From contig NW_025064886.1 in NCBI RefSeq assembly GCF_019112545.1, positions 601,277 to 665,276 of the forward strand: 64,000 bases of DNA, written 5' to 3'. The DNA comes from Guyanagaster necrorhizus. Lineage: Eukaryota > Basidiomycota > Agaricomycetes > Agaricales > Physalacriaceae. Under the pieces are notes generated by a model. It was given only the letters and a program-made list of their open reading frames with translations, was not told where the DNA came from and ran no database searches. Below, one piece after another: positions 56,606-64,000 of this stretch. Within the stretch, counting starts at the first letter, position 1. The number at the start of each line of letters is the position of its first letter. The translations under genes and the position numbers were made by a program.

Positions 56606-59600
56606 CTCACTTTCTACTTTATACATATAGTAACAGTTCTGATTGATAGTGGCTGTACTGGAAGCTTGATAAATTATTCTTTCATTAACAAGCATAATTT
56701 ACCAATATGAGCCACCACCATCTCCATCCTCATTTACAATGCAGATAGAACAAAGAATCAGACTAGATTAATAACTGAATTTACTAAACTCTAATTAACT
56801 ATTGAGGATTACTCTGAATGAATCAAGCTGGCTGTCACCAACCTCAGAACCAAGAAAGTATTCCTCAGTTATGATCAGCTAATATAGCATAATCCCCTGG
56901 TTAACTGAAAGACCAGAAGGATTACCTTTATATAGTGCTGATGTTGCAAAATCCTCTTTGAACTGCTAAATAAAGATTCTGAGGACTGGTGGGACAAGGA
57001 GATAGAGGATGAAGAAACTATTCTTATTGTCAACATAGAGCAAGCTATACATATTCAAGTCATGCACCATGCAAATGATCTAGCTGCAAAGGCCAACAAA
57101 GAATGAGAAGAGAAGATATTTGAGGAGATGGTGCCTGAATGAGCCTGAGACCATCAGGATCTATTCAACAAGGAGAGGTTTGATGAGCTACCAGGTCCAA
57201 AGTCATAGGATCATGCTATCAAGCTAATCCTGAATGTGAATGCTAATCTAGACTGCAAAACATACTCTCTCAGTTATCCAGAGCAACAGGAGCTTGACAA
57301 GTTCCTAGAAGAAAACCTCTCTAGCAGATGCATTCAACTCTCCAAATCTCTTATAGCATTCCCCTTCTTTTTTGTCAAAAAGAAGGATGGAAAGCTTCAA
57401 CCCATACAGAATTACCAGAAGTTAAATGAGATGATGATCAAGAACCAGTATTCTCTCCTGTTAATCTCAGAATTGATAGACAAATTATAGAGAGCACATT
57501 ATTACACCAAGCTAGATGTCAGATGGAGATACAACAACATATGAATCAAGGAGGGTGATGAATGAAAGGCAGCCTTCTGGATCAACTGAGGACTGTTTAA
57601 GCCAACAGTCATGTTCTTCAGACTCATCAATTCCCTGGCAATTTTCTAATAGATGATAAACAACATTTTCAAGGATCTTATTGCTATTGGAAAGATAACT
57701 ATTTACCTCAATGATATCCTTATTATGTCTAAGGATCAGAAAAAACACTGAAATCTGGTCTGACAGATACTCACCTTGATGAAGAAGCATAAATTATTTT
57801 TTAAGACAAAGAAATGCAAATTGAAAGTATTAGAAACAGAATACCTTGGAGTAATCATCAGTGAAGAAAGCATCTGAATGGACCTCATCAAAGTGGCTGG
57901 AGTAACTGAGTGGCTGGAACCAACAAAGAAGAAGAAACTTCAATCATTCCTTGGGTTCACCAACTTCTACTGCCAGTTTATACAAGACTACAGCAAGATA
58001 GTCTGAATCATGACACAACTCACCAGCAATGCCCCATAGACATAGAGACCATCTCAACAAGCTGCATTCAATGATCTCAAAAGATGATTAGCAGAAGATG
58101 TTATACTGGTAATACCAATGTAGGATGGGAAGTTTTGAGTAGAGGCAGACTCAAGTGAAGGGGTGATTGGCATGATATTATCTCAGGAACAAGATGGAAA
58201 GTGGTGACTAGTGACCTTTCTTTCTAAGGCACTAACTGTCACTGAGTGCAATTATGAAATATACAACAAAGAACTCTTGGCTATCATGTTAGCTCTCACC
58301 TAATAGTGTCACTATCTGATCAGTGCAGTCCAGACCTTTGAGATCTGAACTGATCATCAAAATCTCTGATATTTCTGACTCTCTCAGAAACTTAACCAAC
58401 AACAGGCATGCTGGATCATAGAACTCTCTGAGTATGATTATATATTACATTATAAAGCTGAGGCAGCAAACAAGAAGGCTGACCTCTTAAGTTGATGAGT
58501 GGACCACAACCAAGTTAGCAAGGACAATGATAGTGTAGTGTTATTAAAACCAGAACACTTTCACACTATGATAATGCCAATGAAGAAAGAGATCCATGAG
58601 CAGATCAAGAGCATGACATGAAACATCAGCTTATGAGATCAACAAGTGGCCTCTTTACTCAATTATGAATGGGAAATGAGGAAGGAGAATAGACTAATCT
58701 GCTACAATAAGTGAATTTATATTCTCCACAATCATCAACTTCACAGAGAACTCATTGCCACATGCTATGATCATGCAACTGCAGAACACTCAGAAATCAC
58801 TAAGACCAAAGAATTGGTCTTATGCAAATACTGGTGGCCAAAGATGAGACAAGATGTGGAGAAGTATGTAAAGGGCTGTGAAACCTGTTAGTGGATGAAG
58901 GCCTTGACTCAAACATGGGTGGCAGACATATATTTCTGTCAACATGATTACTGGCTTATTGGACTGCAATGGCTATAATACAATCATCATCATAGTCAAT
59001 TGTTTCTTGAAGGCTATCATTTTAATTACATGTTCAACAGAGTTGACATCAGAAGAATGGGTGAAGATCCTCTGCAACAAGGTATATGCAAAATATGACA
59101 TGCCACAAGTCATCATTTTAGACCAAGAGCCACAATTCATCTCTAAGTTTTTGGATGACCTATACTGACTTCTGAATATCCAGTGCAATGCCTCCACCAT
59201 GTATCACTCATAAACCAATGGTCAGACAGAGTGAGTAAACCAGGAGATTAAAAAGTATCTCTACATGTTTATCAACTACCAATAAGATGACTAGATGAAA
59301 TAACTCACATTAGCTGCATTTCAGCACAATAATTATATCCACTCAGCAATAGGGAAAACACTGTTTTTTATCAACTATGACCATCATCCAAATGTAGCAC
59401 ACACTAAACAACTCTACACCAATATATCTGCCTTCTCAGATTTCATTATGACCATGATGAAGATTTACAATAAAACCTGTGCTACCTTTGAGAAAATAAC
59501 CACATTCATGAAAATACAGTATGACAAATATCACCACCTTGCTCACTAATATTCCATCAATAATAAGGTTTGACTTAATATAAGCAATTTGCATCTTCCC

Positions 59601-61409
59601 CATCTGAAACAGAAGCTAGTCAACAAGTGCACTGGTCTATTTTCAATCATTGCCAAAGTTGGACTGTCAGCATATAAACTCCAACTCTCTGTTGGCTGGC
59701 AAATCCATGATGTGTTTAATGAATCACTCCTTACATTATATGTCACTTCTATCTTTTCAAATTAAAAATGACCACCTTTATCTGACTCTATTTTGATTAA
59801 CAATGAGAAACAATATAAAGTCAATCAAGTACTCTATTATTGCCTCCACAAAGTTTGCACATATAGCAGAAGCTCTAGAATGACAGTGATATGCAGGCTA
59901 CATCTCCAGCCCTATAATTTGCAAATTCTGCATAATACACTAGAATATGCTAGTAACTGAGGATCATTAGCCAGTAGAGGACTATAGCTGAGGCTCCAAG
60001 CTGATAGTCATGCTAGTCACTAATACTAAGTCAAAATTGGACTTTGTAAAAATAACATGGCCTAAGAATAAAAATCCTAAGTCAGGTTTGAACTTAAAAA
60101 AGTTCTGCATCACACCTTGGAAAATACTAAGTTCAAGTTAGACTTAGAAATGGTACCTCAAATAGGGCCAATTCTACATGCCACTAAGACAAGTATATTC
60201 TAAGACAGCTAGAGGTATAATACCATAGCCAGTTGTGGAGTATTGAGTAGAGATAGCATTATCCAGGAGCAGTAAGAAGAGAGACCCAATGATCTGTGGC
60301 TAGCACTGTGAGTTTTGACTCAAATGCCTAAGTCTGAATTTCTTAGGTATCCAGTGACCTAAGGGACTTAGAATTGAGAGGAATAGAGTGGATAGAACTG
60401 GTTGACCAGGCCTGATTGATTGAGCTACTAAGAATAACTTAGAGGATTAAAACTCTGAGTAGACAGAAAGGAGTTAGGTATCCACAGACACTGTAGGCTT
60501 AAAAATAAAGCTGTGCAATGGCCAGGTGGGTCTGGGCAAGCCTAGAGGAGTCCAGAAGTGCTGTCATTCTGGAATGATAGCATGATTCCACTTTAAACAG
60601 GAGAAATATTATTTTGAATGCTTTATTTATAGATTTTATACCTGTTGTTGGTGTATAAAAGAAGGGAATGGGGGGGAAATAGCAAGCAAGCGACCCACCC
60701 CCACATTCAGGCCTTCTAGCTCACTGTAGCTAGTCCCTGGGACAATGGATTTTGAGTTCTGCTTCGACTTAGTGATTTATTTAAGTTGCTTTGTCACTTA
60801 GAGAGAATTGGATTAGAATAATAACTGTATTTTGAGTTTTGGATTAATTTGGGTTTCAAACTATAAGGGTTTTGGCATCAGAATACAAGTTCTTCAGTTT
60901 TGAGAACCAGTAGCCAGCCAAGAGTGCAGCTAGTCAAGCCTAAGTGCTTGATAGATTTAGTATTTGGGTTTTGGAGTTCATTGGATTTCAGAATATTCTA
61001 AGTTGATTTAGAGTGCAATTTAGCATTGATTCTAAGTCCTAATTATACTTAAACATTGCTATAAACTACTCTCATGAGTATTGCATCTTTAAAAGCAAGA
61101 TAGAGTTGAATAACTGTCTTTATTGGCTGTTTCTTTGATTTTACTTAAGACTGCAAGAGTGCTTCTATTGTACTTGAAACAACCAACCTCAACTATATTT
61201 GGTGATTGTGTATTAAGTGGTTAGGTGTTGGTGTTTGAGAGTTCATTCCTCATTCACCTCTCTTAGTCACTTAGCCATTACCAAGCATATTAACAGTTGA
61301 TTATCTAGTCAGCTAGAAGGGTTATAGCTCTGAATCCAACCAATAGGTCAACAAATAGCACATGAATGTAGCTGGTGCAATTCATGACTATAAACTCTCT
61401 CTTAATTGA
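56606..61409 (+). pseudogene. pol of retrotransposon F
   Basis: Visible are protease (LIDSGCTGSLIN near 56640), RT with a changed active-site YLND (near 57700; A has YLDD), RNase H (EADSSEGVIG near 58145), integrase with zinc finger region (58760-58900) and D,D,E region (near 58945-59230), and a chromodomain split between 59886 and 61293. It ends at TGA 61407-61409. Many TGA, TAA and TAG stops. Confidence 0.83.
59887..61292. mobile_element. 1.4-kb LTR-like insertion in the chromodomain of F (probable solo LTR or non-autonomous element)
   Basis: The host reading (...MTVDY) is interrupted cleanly and resumes after the insertion. The flank repeat is ACAGT (5 bp) or ACAG (4 bp), depending on where the ends are placed. 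The ends TGATATGC and GCATATTA are inverted repeats with one mismatch, and TA in place of CA fits the local C-to-T decay. No coding is seen. Inside are a TATAAAAG promoter-like box (60654-60661), a run of seven G (60670-60676) and a series of small palindromes (60028-60347). It retains a few CpG, so it may be younger than F. The matching full element is not in the window. Orientation is unknown. Confidence 0.6.
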
Positions 61410-61442
61410 TCTATCAGGATGATAGTCTTAAAGAGAGAGTAA

Positions 61443-61902
61443 TGTTATGATTTTTTCACTTTTTTTTTCTTAATTAACCCCTATTTATGCTTAGTCAGAG
61501 TGCTCAGACTAGTGCTTAGAACTGTGGAACAGGCTTAGTCACTATAATAGGCCAAGTCTGCTATTGTCTTTCTCTGATGATGACATCTCTTGATAATGGA
61601 CAATACTCTTTTGTAGATAGTCATAATGCTCAAGGACAATGAGCATCATAGCTTAGAAACACACAATTAGTAGGTGTATATTTATTTCATAAGTGAATGG
61701 TATATAAGTAGTATAGCTCTCATTGTACATTCCCAGCTTTAAGCTAAAGTTTATTCTTCACTATTCTATTTTGAGCTAACTTGCATTGATCTTGAGATGC
61801 AATACCATATAAACACATACAATAAACTTAGATGTGACTGTATGAACTTGACACAGCATCTATTTATCACATGTTTTAGTTATATATCACTTGAGCTTAA
61901 CA
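61443..61902 (+). repeat. 3' LTR of retrotransposon F
   Basis: 460 bp, TGTTATG...TTAACA, preceded by a remnant polypurine tract (AAAGAGAGAG). It has two TTAGTCA motifs and AGCTTTAAGCTAA in the primer segment near 61736. Confidence 0.88.
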
Positions 61903-62567
61903 CTCAAGTGACTTATCAAGCTCACTGGCATCCATAAGAATCTCTCTAAAGAAGGACATCTCATAGAAGCCTTCAAGATCAGAGTACCTCCTTCATACCT
62001 TGTAGCACTTTGCCTATAAAGCACAATAGCAGACTCAGATGTGACTGTATAAACAGGCTTAACACTATTTGAAACACACTATGAAGTTTTTTGGCTAATT
62101 AAGCAGAATCACTCATTTATCAGCTCTGTCTTTTATCTCCTTAATCTTTGTATTCTTCTTATTGTCTTCAATTGCATCTGCTTCCTTTTGCAGTTCAGCA
62201 ATCTGCACTCTGATGTCTTTTTATGTACACTTCTTTAGGCAATTCTTTGACATGTGATCCTTTTCACTACAATTGAAGCATTTGCCTTTCTTCTTGAATT
62301 GATTGATATCTATTGGCTTTTCTGATCCAGTGAAGGTGACATCTGACTCACTCTTCTTCTCACTATAGGAGGGTGTAGTTTCTGATTTGAACAAGATTGA
62401 CTGATTGCCAGTCTTATTACCTGATGATGAGTTCTTCTTGTTATTCTGTTGGAAGTTTTTCACCATCTTTTGCCATTGTCACTTCCTGTTTATTATAGTG
62501 ATTCTCTTCTTTCACTCATTATACCTCTTTAGAATATTAACACTGATGTCTGAGATAATCTTAGTCA
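61903..62567. mobile_element. Two gag fragments of chromodomain retrotransposons in opposite orientation
   Basis: Just right of F a plus-strand piece (about 61908-62020) reads LIKLTGIHKNLSKEGHLIEA, matching the capsid end of A's gag. From about 62050 to 62567 a minus-strand gag piece (H) contains a zinc knuckle (CFNCSEKDHMSKNC, near 62285-62245) and the Lys/Glu-rich gag end. Neither has LTRs attached. The join near 62,030 includes a scrap of LTR-like sequence. Confidence 0.65.
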
Positions 62568-64000
62568 GCTTGAGAAAGAATAATATAAAATAAACTTTAG
62601 CTTAAAGCTGAATATATACAGTGAGAGCTATATCACTTATATACTGTTTTACATTCTGGATAAATATATACCTACTAATTATATGTTTCTATGCTACAGT
62701 ATCCTTGTCCTTAGTCATCATTACTGTTACAAAAAGATATTGTCTGTTGTCAAGAGATTTAACACTGTCATAGAATAATAGGCTTGGTCTGCTTATTATA
62801 GTTGCATAAGCAGGTCCTATGGTGTTTGAGCACTTGGTTAGATGCTCTGACTAAGTAAAGATAGAAGTTAAAGGAAAGAAAAGATGAAAAATCATAACAT
62901 TACCTCCTCTTTAAGACTATCATTCTGATGGATTATTGTAGAGAGAGTTCATAGTCCTATATAGCATTATTAGCATTTATATTACATTCATTTATCCATT
63001 GGTTTGATTTAGATCTGTATCCTTTCCAACTGACTAAATAATTAATAGTAATACAAGTACCTCCACCCTATGTGTGGACCTTGCAGAGTGTGATGTAGGA
63101 CTTGATCAACCTCATAATGTTCTTTGTCCTCAGTCAAAATAGGCTTAGAGAGTGGTGGTCATTCCTGGTTAGAAAAAGCCAGAGCAACATAAAGCATGAA
63201 AAGAGATTCATTGAAGACATCATGGACATGCTAGGCAGCAGAGAGATAGAGTTGATAAGTGGAGTTCTTGACTTTAGCAAGTATTGAAAAGAGACCAGTA
63301 TGCTTGTCAGTGAGCTTCTGCTTCAGTTGAGAGAGGTGAAGATTGGTAGTGTCAAGCTAAACCTTGTCATTTATGGAATAATAGTGTGTCAGATAGCAAT
63401 ATTTGTTATAGTGAGTCTTTATTACAGAGGTAGCTTTTTCAAGTGCAGTGTGGATTCTAGTTATAAAGAAGGTAAAGTTAGAGGAAGTGGGAGTAGATAT
63501 GTGGTGCTTATTGGTCTTAGTGATCTGAGAGTGTCAGCTATGGTTGATGAAGAATGGTATCTTTTCAGTAGCAGAATGGATATAGTTGTTGTGTTGGAAT
63601 GCTGTAAGAGCGAGCCACTCTATTCAGTCATCCTGTCTATAGTTGATAAATATTCAGAGATATTTTTCTATCTCCTGATTGGCACATTCTGTCTGCCTGT
63701 CTATTTGAGGATAATATGCCATAGAGGCATTGCCTCAGATGTTTAGAAGCCAATATAAGTCATTAAGAAATTTGAATATAAATTGTGGGCCATAGTCAGA
63801 GATAACAGCCTACAGTATACCATGTTTTGTATATACTTTATCATGAAGAATCTTGGCTCACCCCTCTGAAGTCAATTCAGTGGAGCATGCAACTAGTATG
63901 ATAGCCTTGGAGAAGTGATCAATAACAATGATGATTGCATTATATTCATGACAGTCAGATAACTCAGTGATCATATCAACTGAAATATGTATCCAGAGCT
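62568..64000 (-). mobile_element. Chromodomain retrotransposon I, partial, running off the right edge
   Basis: The minus-strand 3' LTR begins at 62899 (TGTTATG) and is cut short near 62568, lacking about the last third. Inside it the pol end (stop at 62935-62933), chromodomain and integrase continue to the window edge. Stops and CpG loss resemble those of D and E. The rest of the element must lie to the right. Confidence 0.78.
62933..64000 (-). pseudogene. pol of retrotransposon I (chromodomain and integrase part)
   Basis: The minus-strand reading ends YELSLQ at 62933. Chromodomain lies near 62940-63110 and integrase from about 63300 to the edge, including the region of the catalytic residues near 63750-63970. 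In-frame stops are present. The left part of pol is outside the window. Confidence 0.75.

Larger units (their letters stand above)
56606..61902 (+). mobile_element. 5'-truncated chromodomain retrotransposon F
   Basis: The plus-strand copy begins abruptly in the protease region at the edge of element E and runs through RT, RNase H, integrase and chromodomain to a complete 3' LTR (61443-61902). Its 5' LTR, ORF1 and gag are absent from the window. A 1.4-kb LTR-like piece (59887-61292) splits its chromodomain. Stops are frequent and CpG nearly absent. Confidence 0.85.

Overview
This window looks like nuclear DNA of a filamentous basidiomycete, probably an Agaricomycete. Genes carry many short introns of about 45-60 nt with GT..AG ends. 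There is a 569-aa F-box protein of the mushroom type, an eight-cysteine small secreted protein of the basidiomycete 'glycopeptide'/thaumatin-like type, and a Ser/Thr-rich single-pass membrane protein. The right-hand two thirds is a pile of Ty3/gypsy chromodomain retrotransposons. No species can be named from the sequence alone.

The window has two parts. Positions 1-18,950 are gene-bearing, with normal CpG content: a KduD-like short-chain dehydrogenase (minus) and a zinc medium-chain polyol dehydrogenase (plus) that share a 163-bp divergent promoter; an intron-containing tRNA-Gly(GCC); an unrecognised, probably decayed multi-exon gene (5198-6692); a secreted protein gene with a 16-nt micro-exon; an NAD-type malic enzyme of 10 exons; a membrane protein gene tail-to-tail with it; and an F-box gene. 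From about 18,950 to the right edge the DNA is AT-rich, nearly free of CpG and full of in-frame stops.

In the right part I resolve three retrotransposon insertions bounded by both LTRs and 5-bp target-site duplications. B (19,965-35,852; TSD CTAGG) contains A (21,829-29,746; TSD CATTT), which is nested in B's 5' coding region. C (40,801-48,798; TSD ATGTC) is nested in the integrase region of an opposite-strand copy. Around these lie broken minus-strand copies (D, D2, E, H, I), a plus-strand copy F, and a 1.4-kb LTR-like insertion in the chromodomain of F. All are one Tf1/sushi-like lineage: Gag with zinc knuckle, then protease, RT, RNase H, integrase and chromodomain in a single pol frame.

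The most interesting points are these. (1) There is no tRNA primer site. The 13 nt just inside the 5' LTR are complementary to a segment 33-34 nt downstream of the LTR TATA box, as expected for Tf1-type self-priming. (2) Three intact LTR pairs (434, 444 and 516 bp) differ by transitions only, with no transversion or indel seen, which points to cytosine deamination. (3) Three diverged copies share an extra 5' ORF with a hydrophobic, membrane-like segment near its N-terminus. (4) Each LTR checked carries paired TTAGTCA-type bZIP motifs.
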